Positions 21,205 through 31,858 are shown, counted from the stretch's first letter. The stretch: 64,000 nucleotides of DNA from Citrobacter enshiensis (GCF_029338175.1 NZ_CP119862.1:1550001-1614000); one strand, 5' to 3'. Program-made: numbers and translations. The notes: generated by a model from the sequence alone, not told the origin.

Positions 21205-22460
21205 TGCTGGCCTCCTGCACGTTCTGCTATTTGATGAGCGGCATGTAATGCGCTGACTGCGCATACGCCGCCGCCACAGCCCTGGGCGATAGGGTCGAAA
21301 CCACCGAGCACTGAACCCACGGCAAACAGGTTCTCTACTGTTTTACCTGCAAGTGATGGCCGGAGCGCGCTATCGGTGGTGACGCCAAACTGTTGCCATG
21401 GCTGTGGGTCAAAGAAATCACGTTGATACCATTCGGCGCGGGTTGCCGTTTGTTGAACATCCAACCCGAGAATAGGTTCGCGAATACCCTCGCGACCGGC
21501 CACCAGGCCACTGCTAAAGAAACTGCCGCTGGCGAGCACCGCAAAGCGAGGACGCAGCGGAATATCGGCATGGTTGCGGGTCCAGATTTCGCTCACGACG
21601 CCATTTTTGCAGGTCACTTTTTTCACTTCATCACCCGGCATCCAGATCCCGCCCTGGCGCACGAACTGACGCTGCAGTTGGTTGTGCAGACGCATTCCCA
21701 GAACGGATGGCGGCAGGGTGGGGAGTAGCGTCAGCGAGCAGGGCAGCTGTTCATTGAGCCAGCGCCAGAGCGTATCGTCTACCAGTCCGAAGCAGGCGGG
21801 CATGATGATCATCTCGCCGGATTTCGCGATCGGTAGCAACGCTTCATACAAAAGCTGCCACTTCTCTTTGTTATCCAGCAAGCGCGCGATATTCACCGCG
21901 CGAAATTCGGTCGGGTTATCGCGCAGGACATCCAGTTCGGGGAGTTCAATTTCTGCGGTTTCTACCTCCAGGCCGGACTGACGCAAAGACGCGGCCGCAA
22001 GGTGCGCCTGAAAATCCAGCAGGCCGCTGATCCCCACCACACGAATGCGTTGGGCGGCAAGCGGCCAGACGGGCACTTCCGGCGAACTGAGCCAGGTCGT
22101 CCGCAAGGTGCCCAGCGGTGTGACACGCTGATGCGCTTGCAAAACGTCGCCGTGTAAACGGGCGCCGCACGCTTCCAGCAAGTCCTGCGCTTGTTGCGCC
22201 AGAGTCAGCACATGTTGTGTGCCGATGGTGGAGTAGGGGTGAGCAGGCGCTTGCGCCTGCAATAATTGCAGACCCGTTTTGATATCGGTAACGGGCTGAC
22301 CATCCGGCAACGTGCTCAGGAGATCCAACGAACCGGAGGAAAAATGCAGCGCGCTTTGACCACGGGTGACGATAGCGCAGCGTAGCCCGCTTTTTTGCAG
22401 TTGCAGGCCGCACAGTAATCCGGCGAGACCTCCGCCCATAATGACCGTATCAAATTTCAT
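21201..22460 (-). CDS. glpB: anaerobic glycerol-3-phosphate dehydrogenase subunit B
   Basis: GlpB is the FMN-containing subunit that joins GlpA catalysis to GlpC. It has 419 residues as in E. coli. It starts [19 protein letters not shown], a dinucleotide-binding fold, and ends with [20 protein letters not shown] near the flavin site. The frame is open to 22646, but ATG 22460 gives the family start and overlaps the 3' end of glpA by 11 bases. The glpA-glpB-glpC genes form one coupled transcript. Confidence 0.95.
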   Translation of the reverse strand: MKFDTVIMGGGLAGLLCGLQLQKSGLRCAIVTRGQSALHFSSGSLDLLSTLPDGQPVTDIKTGLQLLQAQAPAHPYSTIGTQHVLTLAQQAQDLLEACGARLHGDVLQAHQRVTPLGTLRTTWLSSPEVPVWPLAAQRIRVVGISGLLDFQAHLAAASLRQSGLEVETAEIELPELDVLRDNPTEFRAVNIARLLDNKEKWQLLYEALLPIAKSGEMIIMPACFGLVDDTLWRWLNEQLPCSLTLLPTLPPSVLGMRLHNQLQRQFVRQGGIWMPGDEVKKVTCKNGVVSEIWTRNHADIPLRPRFAVLASGSFFSSGLVAGREGIREPILGLDVQQTATRAEWYQRDFFDPQPWQQFGVTTDSALRPSLAGKTVENLFAVGSVLGGFDPIAQGCGGGVCAVSALHAAHQIAERAGGQQ

Positions 22461-24078
22461 TCTGCTGCTCCTTCTCCAGGCCGCATAATCCCTGATAAAC
22501 CCAGCGGGTGAATTCACTCTCGCGCAGTGCGTCACCCCAGGCAATAGGTTGTACCCCTTTCCAGCGTTCGTTGAGGAATTCAGAAAGCTGGGTGATAGAT
22601 TGCGCGGCGGTGGTGACATTAAAACGTTGCAGCAGACCGGCGGCACGACAGGCGCACAGTTCGCCCTGACAGGTTCCCATTCCCACCCGGGTTCGACGGC
22701 GTAAATCCAGCAGGCTGTTCACCGTTAAATTTTCGACTGCGTACTGAACTTCACCGGCAGTGACCGCTTCGCATTCACAGACCAGGCTGCGATGCTGACG
22801 CCCTTCGCTGAGCCATGCTGGCGTGCGATCGCCATGGCGATAGACGGCAGAACCGCGCAACGGTGCGGGCAGGGAAATGATGCGGCGTAGCGTATTTTCA
22901 GTGGGTTCCTGCGAGCCAGGCAGCGCGGTTTGCGCCGTGACGCAGGGACGGCTGTTGCCCAGTTTGCGGCAAACGGCGTCGGTTGCCCATTCCGCCATCA
23001 GGCGGTAGGTCATCAACTTCCCGCCGGTAATGGTGATAAACCCGTCCAGACCATCACGTTGGGCGTGGTCAAACAGCACGATGCCACGGCTGACGTTACG
23101 CCCGCTCGGATCATCGTCACTGGCGACCAGCGGACGCACACCGGAGTATGCGCGTAGAATGCGCGTTTTCGCCATCACCGGAGCCAGCTTTTCACCTTCA
23201 CGCAGCAGGATATCAACCTCTTCGGCGGTAACGCGGTTGCTGTCAATCTCGTTGTAATCGATATGTGTCGAGGTCGTACCGATGAGTGAAATGGTATCGC
23301 CCGGGACCAGAATATCGGCATCGGACGGTTTACGGCAGCGGTTGATCACATGCTGGTTAATACGGTGATCCATGATCAGCAGCGAGCCTTTCGCCGGGAA
23401 CATGCGGATACTGAGGTCGGCATACTCGGCGATGCGCTGACCCCAAATGCCGGCGGCGTTCACCACGACCGGTGCGTGCAGAGACTGGGTTTCGCCTGTC
23501 AGATGGTTGCGCACGTTGACGCCACACACCGTTGCCCCTTCGCGAATTAACCCGGTCACCTCGTGCGCTGTCAAAATGGTTGCGCCATGCTCTTTCGCGT
23601 CCAGCATGTTGGCGGCGGTCAAGCGGAAAGGATCAACCGTGCCATCCGGCACTTTGACAGCGCCAATCAGCGCGGGGTTTACCGCAGGTTCAATGATCCT
23701 CGCCTGTTGGGGATCGATCGCCTCAGCGCGGATCCCGGCCTCTTCACAGGCGCGAATAAAGGTGGCCTGAAAGGATAATTCATCTTCGGGCAGGGTAATA
23801 AAAAGGCCGTCGGTCGGCTCTACGCAATGGCGAGCGATCCTTTTCAGGATCTGATTTTCGCTAATACACTCGCGGGCGGATTCGGCATCCGTCACCGCGT
23901 AACGCGCGCCGCTGTGCAGCAGCCCGTGGTTACGGCCTGTTGCACCGGTGGCGATGTCATGGCGCTCTACCAGAATGACGCGTAATCCGCGCAACGCACA
24001 GTCACGGGCGATCCCTGCACCCGTGGCCCCTCCGCCAATGATAATCACGTCACTTGATTGCGAGTCGCGCGTTTTCAT
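22450..24078 (-). CDS. glpA: anaerobic glycerol-3-phosphate dehydrogenase subunit A
   Basis: GlpA is the catalytic FAD subunit that oxidises sn-glycerol-3-phosphate to dihydroxyacetone phosphate under anaerobic conditions. It has 542 residues, identical in length to E. coli. The N-terminal FAD fingerprint is [20 protein letters not shown]. The C-terminus carries a BFD-like 2Fe-2S domain ([16 protein letters not shown]). It is the first gene of glpABC, divergent from glpT. Reduced fosfomycin-type uptake through glpT loss would not affect it directly. Confidence 0.97.
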   Translation of the reverse strand: MKTRDSQSSDVIIIGGGATGAGIARDCALRGLRVILVERHDIATGATGRNHGLLHSGARYAVTDAESARECISENQILKRIARHCVEPTDGLFITLPEDELSFQATFIRACEEAGIRAEAIDPQQARIIEPAVNPALIGAVKVPDGTVDPFRLTAANMLDAKEHGATILTAHEVTGLIREGATVCGVNVRNHLTGETQSLHAPVVVNAAGIWGQRIAEYADLSIRMFPAKGSLLIMDHRINQHVINRCRKPSDADILVPGDTISLIGTTSTHIDYNEIDSNRVTAEEVDILLREGEKLAPVMAKTRILRAYSGVRPLVASDDDPSGRNVSRGIVLFDHAQRDGLDGFITITGGKLMTYRLMAEWATDAVCRKLGNSRPCVTAQTALPGSQEPTENTLRRIISLPAPLRGSAVYRHGDRTPAWLSEGRQHRSLVCECEAVTAGEVQYAVENLTVNSLLDLRRRTRVGMGTCQGELCACRAAGLLQRFNVTTAAQSITQLSEFLNERWKGVQPIAWGDALRESEFTRWVYQGLCGLEKEQQNEI

Positions 24079-24348
24079 TGTTTTTCCTCATTGTTCGTTT
24101 TTTTATCATTTAGCCACATAAAAATCATGGTTTGTTTGATTTCGCGCATAATCGCGCATTATTCGAAAATGAAACGTGATTCCGTGCGCCTTTTTGAACA
24201 TTTGTCATAATTCCGTAACAATATGTGCTGTAATTCACATTAACGCCATGTATCTTTCCTTAACATCGCGGCCACACTGGGAGCAGAGGGGCTGTTTGAA
24301 CGAACTGCGGTGTCTATCTCAAACTAAATACGGCCACGGAGGCTACAT
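24079..24348. promoter_or_regulatory. divergent glpA/glpT control region
   Basis: This 270-base AT-rich gap separates two GlpR/CRP-type operons and holds no gene. A good CRP-like site lies at 24224-24239 (TGTGC-N6-TCACA, flanked A/T). TTCG-containing stretches around 24140-24175 and TTTTTGAACATTTG near 24190-24205 resemble GlpR half-operators, though I could not define full palindromes. GGAGG just before 24349 is the glpT ribosome-binding site. Confidence 0.65.
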
Positions 24349-25707
24349 ATGTTAAGTATTTTTAAACCCGCGCCGCATAGTGCGCGTTTGCCAGCGGCGG
24401 AGATCGACCCGACGTATCGTCGGTTGCGCTGGCAAATATTCTTGGGGATTTTCTTTGGTTACGCTGCGTACTATCTGGTACGTAAGAACTTTGCCCTGGC
24501 GATGCCGTATCTGGTCGAGCAGGGCTTTTCCCGTGGCGATCTTGGTTTTGCCTTGTCCGGGATCTCTATCGCCTATGGTTTTTCAAAGTTCATCATGGGG
24601 TCAGTTTCTGACCGTTCGAATCCGCGCGTGTTCCTGCCTGCGGGCCTGATACTGGCGGCGGCAGTGATGTTGTTCATGGGCTTTGTACCGTGGGCAACGT
24701 CCAGTATCGCCATTATGTTCGTTCTGTTATTCCTCTGCGGCTGGTTCCAGGGGATGGGATGGCCGCCGTGTGGCCGCACGATGGTGCACTGGTGATCACA
24801 GAAAGAGCGTGGCGGAATTGTTTCTGTCTGGAACTGCGCGCATAACGTGGGCGGCGGTATTCCACCGCTGCTGTTCCTGCTGGGGATGGCCTGGTTTAAC
24901 GACTGGAAAGCAGCGCTTTACATGCCGGCGTTCGGTGCGATTGTTATCGCGCTCTTTGCCTTTGCGCTGATGCGTGATACGCCGCAATCCTGTGGCTTAC
25001 CGTCTATCGAAGAGTACAAAAACGACTATCCGGACGATTACAACGAAAATGCAGAAGAAGAGCTGACGGCGAAGCAAATCTTTATGCAGTACGTGTTGCC
25101 GAACAAACTGTTGTGGTACATCGCGATTGCTAACGTGTTTGTGTATCTGCTGCGCTACGGCATCCTCGACTGGTCGCCGACCTATCTGAAGGAAGTGAAA
25201 CATTTCGCGCTGGATAAATCCTCCTGGGCTTACTTCCTTTATGAATATGCCGGTATCCCGGGCACGCTGCTGTGCGGCTGGATGTCGGATAAAGTCTTCC
25301 GTGGTAACCGTGGGGCAACAGGCGTGTTCTTTATGACGCTGGTGACTATCGCCACTATCGTTTACTGGATGAACCCGGCGGGTAATCCTGGTGTGGACAT
25401 GGCGTGTATGATCGTTATCGGCTTCCTTATCTATGGTCCGGTCATGCTGATTGGTTTGCACGCCCTGGAACTGGCGCCGAAAAAAGCGGCAGGTACGGCG
25501 GCGGGCTTTACCGGCTTGTTCGGTTATCTGGGTGGTTCCGTGGCGGCGAGCGCCATTGTGGGTTACACCGTTGACTTCTTCGGCTGGGATGGCGGCTTCA
25601 TGGTGATGATCGGCGGCAGCGTGCTGGCGGTTATTCTGCTCGTTGTTGTGATGATTGGAGAAAAACGTCATCACGAAGAGCTGACGCTGAAACGCAGCGG
25701 GGGTTAA
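24349..25707 (+). pseudogene. glpT: glycerol-3-phosphate transporter, disrupted by an in-frame TGA
   Basis: GlpT is the inner-membrane G3P:phosphate antiporter and the main entry route for fosfomycin. The frame spans 452 codons as in E. coli. Codon 149 (24793-24795) is TGA where the family has Trp: the E. coli protein reads MVHWWSQKERGG, here MVHW-stop-SQKERGG. One G-to-A change explains it. Everything after it is intact in frame to the TAA at 25705-25707 ([15 protein letters not shown], then ten or so helices). A 148-residue fragment with about four helices would be inactive. glpQ lies 4 bases downstream and could be reduced by polarity. A sequencing error is the main alternative. Confidence 0.9.
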
Positions 25708-25711
25708 TCAA

Positions 25712-26788
25712 ATGAAAACGACGCTGAAAAACCTGAGTATGGCGCTGATGATGGCCGGAATGGTAATGGGAAGCAGCGCTGTTGCAGCTGACAACAGCGA
25801 CAAAATTGTGATCGCGCATCGCGGCGCCAGCGGCTATCTGCCTGAGCATACGTTGCCAGCCAAAGCCATGGCGTATGCGCAAGGCGCAGATTATCTGGAA
25901 CAGGATTTGGTGATGACAAAGGACGACCATTTGGTCGTCCTCCATGACCATTATCTTGACCGGGTCACCGACGTTGCCGAACGTTTTCCAGACCGTGCGC
26001 GTAAAGACGGTCGTTACTACGCCATCGACTTCACGCTGGATGAAATTAAGTCGCTGAAATTTACCGAAGGCTTCGACATTGAAAACGGTAAGAAAGTGCA
26101 GACTTATCCAGGGCGTTTCCCGATGGGTAAATCTGATTTCCGTGTTCATACCTTTGAAGAAGAGATCGAGTTTGTTCAGGGATTGAATCACTCGACCGGT
26201 AAGAACATCGGTATTTATCCGGAAATGAAAGCACCGTGGTTCCATCACCAGGAAGGGAAGGACATCGCGGCGAAGACGCTGGAGGTACTGAAAAAGTACG
26301 GTTACACCGGTAAAAAGGATAACGTGTATTTGCAGTGTTTTGATGTGGCGGAACTGAAGCGCATCAAACATGAGCTGGAACCGAAAATGGGGATGGATCT
26401 CAACCTGGTTCAGCTGATTGCGTACACTGACTGGAACGAAACACAGCAGAAACAGGCGGACGGCAGTTGGGTGAATTACAACTACGACTGGATGTTTACG
26501 CCAGGTGCGATGAAGCAAATCGCGGAATATGCTGATGGCATCGGCCCAGACTACCATATGCTGGTTGACGAAAAGTCTAAGAAAGGGAATATCCGGCTGA
26601 CAGGCATGGTACAGGACGCTCATCAGAATAAGATGGTGGTGCATCCTTTTACCGTTCGTGCTGACCAGCTTCCGGACTATGCGACTGACGTAAACCAGCT
26701 TTACGACATTCTGTATAACCAGGCCGGTGTTGACGGGTTGTTCACCGACTTCCCGGATAAAGCGGTCATGTTCCTGAATAAAAAATAA
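25712..26788 (+). CDS. glpQ: periplasmic glycerophosphodiester phosphodiesterase
   Basis: GlpQ hydrolyses glycerophosphodiesters in the periplasm to sn-glycerol-3-phosphate, the substrate of GlpT. It has 358 residues as in E. coli. A signal peptide spans about residues 1-26 (ending GSSAVAA). The GDPD catalytic motifs are VIAHRGASGYLPEHT (His and acid), DYLEQDLVMTKDDHLVVLHD and YPEMKAP. It starts 4 bases after glpT in the same operon. With glpT broken, the released G3P would need another route such as Ugp. Confidence 0.97.
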   Translation: MKTTLKNLSMALMMAGMVMGSSAVAADNSDKIVIAHRGASGYLPEHTLPAKAMAYAQGADYLEQDLVMTKDDHLVVLHDHYLDRVTDVAERFPDRARKDGRYYAIDFTLDEIKSLKFTEGFDIENGKKVQTYPGRFPMGKSDFRVHTFEEEIEFVQGLNHSTGKNIGIYPEMKAPWFHHQEGKDIAAKTLEVLKKYGYTGKKDNVYLQCFDVAELKRIKHELEPKMGMDLNLVQLIAYTDWNETQQKQADGSWVNYNYDWMFTPGAMKQIAEYADGIGPDYHMLVDEKSKKGNIRLTGMVQDAHQNKMVVHPFTVRADQLPDYATDVNQLYDILYNQAGVDGLFTDFPDKAVMFLNKK

Positions 26789-26811
26789 CGGCTCGCGCGG
26801 ATAGTGCATCG

Positions 26812-26862
26812 AAACTGCACCCCAAAGGTGGAAAGTCCACTGAGTAAGGTGCAGTTTTTTTT
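26812..26862 (+). terminator. rho-independent terminator of glpTQ
   Basis: AAACTGCACC and GGTGCAGTTT pair as a strong stem enclosing a small inner hairpin (GTGGAAAGTCCAC). The stem runs into eight T. It starts 24 bases after the glpQ stop. Confidence 0.9.
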
Positions 26863-27000
26863 GAGTCAAAGGTTGCTAATGAATTATCTGAGTCAGCCTG
26901 ATAATCATCATCATTTGAAATACACTTCGATTATGAATGAAATAAATTATGGGGAGCATGCTTGCGTTTTACGCAGAAATCCATTATTCAGCACGAATAT

Positions 27001-27017
27001 CTTAAGATTTACTTAAC
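27001..27017 (+). promoter_or_regulatory. candidate PmrA box upstream of inaA
   Basis: CTTAAG-ATTTA-CTTAAC fits YTTAAK-N5-YTTAAK except for its last base. It ends 58 bases before the inaA start, in the direction of inaA. TATATT (27027-27032) and TATTAT (27044-27049) are possible -10 elements. The remaining 26863-27000 shows no clear feature. This is inferred from motif match only. Confidence 0.4.
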
Positions 27018-27075
27018 TTAAACATTTATATTACCGCCTGAATTATTATCGGATCAGAATAACGGGCGGTAGGGT

Positions 27076-27726
27076 ATGGCATTGTCAGCAACACACAACG
27101 AATTTAAGCGCTGGTGGGCAACGGAAGGGGATTGGGTAGAAGAACCTAACTACCGTCGTAATGGCATGAGCGGTGTGCAGTGCGTGGAGCGTAATGGCAA
27201 AAAAGTCTATGTTAAGCGCATGACCCAACATCTGTTCCACTCTGTCCGTTATCCTTTTGGTCGCCCGACCATTGTTCGTGAAATCGCGGTAATTAAAGAG
27301 TTGAAAAGCGCGGGCGTTATCGTGCCTGAGATCATCTACGGCGAAGCGACAAAGGTGGATGGTGAATGGCGTGCGCTGCTGGTCACAGAAGACATGGCGG
27401 GCTTTATCAGTATCGCTGACTGGTATCATCAACATGCCGAGACGCCGTTTCCTGATGATGTGCGTGAAGCCATGCTGAAAGCTGTGGCTGTCGCCTTTAA
27501 AAAGATGCACAGCGTGAATCGCCAGCATGGGTGCTGCTACGTTCGCCACATCTACGTGAAAACTGACGGTACGGTTGAGGCCGGTTTCCTGGATCTTGAA
27601 AAAAGTCGCCGTCGTTTACGTCGCCATAAAGCGGCTAATCATGATTTTTCACAGCTGGAAAAGTATCTTGATCCGATCCCGAAAGCGGACTGGGAGCAAG
27701 TGAAGGCGCATTACTACGCGCTGTAA
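27076..27726 (+). CDS. inaA: InaA, LPS-kinase-family protein
   Basis: InaA is a weak-acid and redox-inducible protein in the Kdo/WaaP lipopolysaccharide kinase superfamily. It has 216 residues as in E. coli. A protein-kinase-like core is seen: YVKRM (putative ATP Lys), VREIAVIKELKSAGV, the hinge region LLVTEDM, and HIYVKTDG...GFLDLEKS (equivalent of the metal-binding DLE). Its true substrate is unknown. In E. coli it belongs to the Mar/Sox/Rob regulon; I did not find a clear marbox. It converges with yfaE, 6 bases apart. Confidence 0.93.
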   Translation: MALSATHNEFKRWWATEGDWVEEPNYRRNGMSGVQCVERNGKKVYVKRMTQHLFHSVRYPFGRPTIVREIAVIKELKSAGVIVPEIIYGEATKVDGEWRALLVTEDMAGFISIADWYHQHAETPFPDDVREAMLKAVAVAFKKMHSVNRQHGCCYVRHIYVKTDGTVEAGFLDLEKSRRRLRRHKAANHDFSQLEKYLDPIPKADWEQVKAHYYAL

Positions 27727-27732
27727 CGCGCG

Positions 27733-27987
27733 CTACATTTCAAGTTCGATATCTCCTCTTGCCTTGCAACAGCAGGGCAAGATTTCCCCTGGCTGAACAA
27801 AGGCCAGAGGCTCTGCAATCCAGTCAACCTGACCTGCGACCAGTCGAATTCGGCAGGAGCCGCAATAACCTTCCCGGCACTGATACTCAACGTTGACGTT
27901 ATGCGATTCGAGCGCGGTGAGCAGGGAAGGGTGTTCATCCTGGCACAGCAACTGTGTGCCAGTGATGCGAAGAGTAACGCGTCCCAT
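27733..27987 (-). CDS. yfaE: 2Fe-2S ferredoxin for NrdB cofactor maintenance
   Basis: YfaE is an 84-residue plant-type ferredoxin that reduces the diiron centre of NrdB so that the tyrosyl radical can be regenerated. The cluster cysteines are in CREGYCGSC and, further on, CCCKA. The ATG overlaps the nrdB stop (ATGA), so it is translated with nrdB and made in step with it. Confidence 0.95.
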   Translation of the reverse strand: MGRVTLRITGTQLLCQDEHPSLLTALESHNVNVEYQCREGYCGSCRIRLVAGQVDWIAEPLAFVQPGEILPCCCKARGDIELEM

Positions 27988-29117
27988 CAGAGCTGGAAGT
28001 TGCTCAGGTCGTCGGTGTCGACTTCGGCGTCGATTTGCCCGACCAGGTAAGAGCTGACTTCGACTTCCTGCGGCGCCACCTGCACGTTATCAGAGACCAG
28101 CCAGGTGTTGATCCAGGGGATCGGGTTTGAGCGCGTTTTAAAGGGCAGATCCAACCCAACCGCCTGCATACGAATATTCGTGATGTACTCGACGTACTGA
28201 CACAGAATATCTTTATTCAGACCGATCATTGAGCCGTCGCGGAACAGATAATCCGCCCACTCTTTTTCCTGCTGCGCGGCCAGCACAAACAGGTCGTAGC
28301 ACTCTTGCTGACACTCTTGTGCAATTTCCGCCATTTCCGGATCGTCGACACCGCTGCGTAGCAGATTAAGCATATGCTGTGTCCCGGTGAGGTGCAGGGC
28401 TTCATCGCGGGCGATCAGACGAATGATTTTGGCGTTACCTTCCATCAATTTGCGTTCTGCGAAGGCAAAAGAGCAGGCAAAGCTGACATAGAAACGGATG
28501 GCTTCCAGGGCGTTAACGCTCATCAGGCACAGGTACAGCTGTTTTTTCAGCGCGCGCAGATTGACGGTCACGGTTTTGCCGTTCACGTTATGCGTGCCTT
28601 CGCCCAGAAGATGCCAGTAGCTGGTCATCTCAATCAATTTATCGTAGTAATGCGAAATACCTTCCGCCCGTTTCTGAATCTGCTCGTTAGTGACGATATC
28701 GTCAAAAACAATGGCCGGTTCGTTAACGATATTACGAATAATATGGGTGTACGAACGGGAGTGGATCGTCTCGGAGAAGGCCCATGTTTCTACCCAGGTT
28801 TCCAGCTCAGGAATGGAAATGAGCGGCAGGAGCGCCACGTTTGGGCTACGTCCCTGGATAGAATCCAGCAATGTCTGATACTTCAGGTTGCTGATGAAAA
28901 TATGTTTTTCGTGATCGGGTAAGGACTGGTAGTCGATACGATCGCGAGAAACGTCAACCTCTTCCGGACGCCAGAAAAAAGAGAGCTGCTTTTCGATCAG
29001 CTTTTCGAAGATGTCATATTTTTGCTGATCGTAGCGTGCCACGTTGACCGGCTGACCGAAAAACATCGGCTCTTTGAGCTGGTCGTTTTTCGTCTGTGAA
29101 AAAGTGGTATATGCCAT
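27987..29117 (-). CDS. nrdB: ribonucleoside-diphosphate reductase 1, beta subunit
   Basis: NrdB (R2) houses the diiron-tyrosyl radical cofactor of aerobic class Ia ribonucleotide reductase. It has 376 residues as in E. coli. [14 protein letters not shown] carries the iron Glu and His ligands and the radical Tyr. [12 protein letters not shown] carries the second ligand set. The C-terminal [11 protein letters not shown] tail is the peptide that docks NrdA. The frame is open to 29228, but that part is REP DNA; ATG 29117 ([12 protein letters not shown]) is the family start. Confidence 0.98.
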   Translation of the reverse strand: MAYTTFSQTKNDQLKEPMFFGQPVNVARYDQQKYDIFEKLIEKQLSFFWRPEEVDVSRDRIDYQSLPDHEKHIFISNLKYQTLLDSIQGRSPNVALLPLISIPELETWVETWAFSETIHSRSYTHIIRNIVNEPAIVFDDIVTNEQIQKRAEGISHYYDKLIEMTSYWHLLGEGTHNVNGKTVTVNLRALKKQLYLCLMSVNALEAIRFYVSFACSFAFAERKLMEGNAKIIRLIARDEALHLTGTQHMLNLLRSGVDDPEMAEIAQECQQECYDLFVLAAQQEKEWADYLFRDGSMIGLNKDILCQYVEYITNIRMQAVGLDLPFKTRSNPIPWINTWLVSDNVQVAPQEVEVSSYLVGQIDAEVDTDDLSNFQL

Positions 29118-29142
29118 TGAAGTAAGTCCTGTAGGAGTGTAA

Positions 29143-29226
29143 TGCCGGGTGGCGCTTCGCTTATCCGGCCTACAACGCCTCGAAATGTTTTGTAGGCCGG
29201 ATAAGGCGGTTACGCCGCCCTCCGGC
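29143..29226. repeat. BIME (paired REPs) between nrdA and nrdB
   Basis: Two REP palindromes face each other: GCCGGGTGGCGCTTCGCTTA near 29144 and GTAGGCCGGATAAGGCGGTT near 29192. They fill the nrdA-nrdB spacer on the same transcript. They probably affect mRNA stability or gyrase/IHF binding. Confidence 0.88.
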
Positions 29227-29239
29227 AAAAGGCAAAAAA

Positions 29240-31525
29240 TTAAATCTTACATGCGCCGCTTTCGCAGCCGTCATCCTGAATAGAAGGCGCCAGATCGTCC
29301 TGCGCATCTTCTGCACCGTCACGCGTGTTGTGATAGTACAGCGTTTTCACGCCAAATTTATAGGCGGTAAGCAGGTCTTTCAACAACTGTTGCATCGGCA
29401 CTTTGCCTGACGGGAAACGCGTCGGGTCGTAGTTGGTATTGGAGGAAATCGCCTGATCGATAAATTTCTGCATGATGCCCACCAGTTGCAGGTAACCGTC
29501 GTTATTCGGCATTTCCCACAGCAGCTCATACGCGTCTTTCAGCGATTCATAATCAGGTACAACCTGGCGCAGCACGCCATCCTTCGAGGCCTTGATACTG
29601 ACATGACCGCGCGGTGGCTCAATACCGTTGGTGGCATTGGAGATCTGCGAAGAGGTCTCGGACGGCATCAGGGCTGAAAGCGTGGAGTTACGCAGACCAA
29701 AGGTCTTGATGGACTCACGCAGGGCTTCCCAGTCAAGGTGCAGCGGTTCATTGACGACCGCATCGAGATCTTTCTTATAGGTGTCGATCGGCAGGATCCC
29801 TTGCGCGTAGGTGGTTTCGTTAAACCACGGGCAGGCGCCTTGCTCTTTCGCCAGTTCGTTGGAGGCTTTCAGCAGGTAATACTGAATGGCTTCAAATGTT
29901 TTGTGCGTCAGGTTATTGGCGCTGCCATCTGAGTAGCGCTTGCCGTTTTTCGCCAGCCAGTAGGCGTAGTTGATCACGCCAATACCGAGAGTACGACGAC
30001 CCATCGCGCCACGTTTGGCTGCAGGGATCGGGTAGTCCTGATAGTCCAGCAGCGCATCCAGCGCACGAACGGCCAGCACGGCCAGCTCTTCCAGTTCATC
30101 CAGGCTATTGATTGCGCCCAGATTGAACGCTGAAAGGGTACACAGCGCGATTTCACCGTTCTCATCGTTGACGTCAGTCAGCGGTTTGGTCGGCAGTGCG
30201 ATTTCCAGACACAGGTTGGACTGGCGTACTGGCGCAACCTGAGGATCGAACGGGCTGTGGGTGTTGCAGTGGTCGACGTTCTGAATATAGATACGGCCCG
30301 TAGAAGCACGCTCCTGCATCATCAGGGAGAACAATTCAACGGCTTTAACACGCTGCTTACGGATGCTGTCATCATTTTCGTATTGCACGTACAGACGCTC
30401 GAACTCGTCCTGGTCGGCAAAGAACGCGTCGTACAGGCCGGGAACGTCGGACGGGCTGAACAGCGTGATGTCGCCGCCTTTCAGCAGACGGGTATACATC
30501 AGTTTGTTGATCTGTACGCCGTAGTCCATGTGACGCACGCGGTTGCCTTCAACGCCGCGGTTGTTTTTCAGCACCAGCAGGCTTTCGACTTCCAGATGCC
30601 ACATCGGGTAGAACAGCGTTGCCGCACCGCCGCGCACGCCGCCCTGAGAGCAGGACTTCACTGCCGTCTGGAAGTGTTTGTAGAACGGGATACAGCCGGT
30701 GTGGAATGCTTCACCGCCGCGAATCGGGCTACCCAGCGCACGGATGCGACCGGCGTTGATACCGATACCGGCACGCTGGGAAACGTATTTCACAATTGCG
30801 CTGGAGGTCGCATTGATGGAGTCCAGGCTGTCGCCGCACTCGATCAGCACACAGGAGCTGAACTGACGCGTCGGGGTACGCACGCCAGACATGATCGGCG
30901 TGGGCAGAGAAATCTTGAACGTGGAGACCGCGTCGTAAAAACGTTTGACGTATTCGAGACGGGTTTCACGCGGATAGTTAGAGAACAGGCAAGCCGCAAC
31001 CAGAATATAGAGGAACTGCGCGCTTTCGTAGATTTCACCGGTGACACGGTTTTGTACCAGGTATTTACCTTCTAACTGCTTCACTGCGGCGTAGGAGAAG
31101 GTCATATCGCGGTCATGCACGATAAACGAATCCATCTGCTTGAACTCTTCTTCCGTGTAGTCTTCCAGCAGATGATTGTCGTATTTACCCATCTCAACCA
31201 TTTTAACCACATGATCGAACAGTTTGGGCGGTTCAAACTCACCGTACGCTTTTTTACGCAGATGGAAGATCGCCAGACGCGCAGCCAGATACTGATAATC
31301 CGGTGCGTCGCGCGAGATCAGATCCGCAGCAGCTTTGATGATCGTTTCGTGAATATCGGAGGTCTTAATACCGTCGTAAAATTGAATGTGGGAGCGCAGT
31401 TCAACCTGAGAAATCGATACGTTATTCAGTCCTTCTGCCGCCCAATCCAGAACTCGGTGGATTTTGTCGAGATTGATGCGCTCTGTACTACCATCACGCT
31501 TTGTCACCAGCAGACTCTGATTCAT
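29240..31525 (-). CDS. nrdA: ribonucleoside-diphosphate reductase 1, alpha subunit
   Basis: NrdA (R1) reduces ribonucleoside diphosphates and carries the allosteric sites. It has 761 residues as in E. coli. The N-terminal ATP-cone spans about residues 5-95. Active-site cysteines are in [11 protein letters not shown] (Cys225), RQSNLCLEI (Cys439) and ALCTLSAFN (Cys462). The C-terminal shuttle pair is in CESGACKI. It leads the nrdA-nrdB-yfaE operon, with NrdR- and DnaA-type sites upstream. Confidence 0.98.
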   Translation of the reverse strand: MNQSLLVTKRDGSTERINLDKIHRVLDWAAEGLNNVSISQVELRSHIQFYDGIKTSDIHETIIKAAADLISRDAPDYQYLAARLAIFHLRKKAYGEFEPPKLFDHVVKMVEMGKYDNHLLEDYTEEEFKQMDSFIVHDRDMTFSYAAVKQLEGKYLVQNRVTGEIYESAQFLYILVAACLFSNYPRETRLEYVKRFYDAVSTFKISLPTPIMSGVRTPTRQFSSCVLIECGDSLDSINATSSAIVKYVSQRAGIGINAGRIRALGSPIRGGEAFHTGCIPFYKHFQTAVKSCSQGGVRGGAATLFYPMWHLEVESLLVLKNNRGVEGNRVRHMDYGVQINKLMYTRLLKGGDITLFSPSDVPGLYDAFFADQDEFERLYVQYENDDSIRKQRVKAVELFSLMMQERASTGRIYIQNVDHCNTHSPFDPQVAPVRQSNLCLEIALPTKPLTDVNDENGEIALCTLSAFNLGAINSLDELEELAVLAVRALDALLDYQDYPIPAAKRGAMGRRTLGIGVINYAYWLAKNGKRYSDGSANNLTHKTFEAIQYYLLKASNELAKEQGACPWFNETTYAQGILPIDTYKKDLDAVVNEPLHLDWEALRESIKTFGLRNSTLSALMPSETSSQISNATNGIEPPRGHVSIKASKDGVLRQVVPDYESLKDAYELLWEMPNNDGYLQLVGIMQKFIDQAISSNTNYDPTRFPSGKVPMQQLLKDLLTAYKFGVKTLYYHNTRDGAEDAQDDLAPSIQDDGCESGACKI

Positions 31526-31562
31526 GTTTTACCTGTCCGTGAAAGAAAAAATATCCCCTGGC

Positions 31563-31638
31563 TTATCCACTTGTGACTAACTCTGTGGATAAATACTATA
31601 TATAGGGGTTGGGTGTTAAATGAAACGCTATATGGTGA
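31563..31638 (-). promoter_or_regulatory. nrdA control region: NrdR boxes and DnaA boxes
   Basis: On the minus strand CCCCTATATATAGTAT (31593-31608) is a near-consensus NrdR box. TCACCATATAGCGTTT (31623-31638) is a weaker second box 30 bases upstream. DnaA-type boxes lie between box 1 and the gene: TTATCCACA at 31584-31592 (minus) and TTATCCACT at 31563-31571 (plus). The arrangement matches my recollection of E. coli nrdA, which NrdR represses and DnaA controls. The stretch 31639-31800 contains nothing else I can identify. Confidence 0.8.
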
Positions 31639-31806
31639 GTATTCTAGTAGGGATTCTTTTCAGTACAAGAGTTGATTTTGAGGTTAAATTGAGGTTGCAA
31701 AAGGGTGATAATCGCTAAGTGCGCGTCTTATAAGGCCTGGAGGCCATGTCAATAATTCGCAAAAAAAAAGAAAATTTGATCGAGTGCTGATTTCTTCGAC
31801 GAAGAA

Positions 31807-31839
31807 AAAGATTGCGCCTTATGATGCAGCGCAATCTTT
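31807..31839 (-). terminator. terminator of ubiG
   Basis: AAAGATTGCGC and GCGCAATCTTT form a perfect 11-bp stem 20 bases beyond the ubiG stop. On the minus strand TTTTTC follows. Confidence 0.8.
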
Positions 31840-31858
31840 ATAAGAATAGTTGATGACG

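Noticed and set aside
25631-26869. 412-codon minus-strand frame opposite glpQ
   Set aside because: It is antisense to a well-supported gene and its protein looks like noise.
26804-27016. 70-codon frame between glpQ and inaA
   Set aside because: It spans the glpTQ terminator and has no ribosome-binding site or protein-like composition.
29143-29226. Clustered palindromes as a CRISPR array
   Set aside because: They are REP/BIME units: short, inverted and without regular spacers or cas genes.
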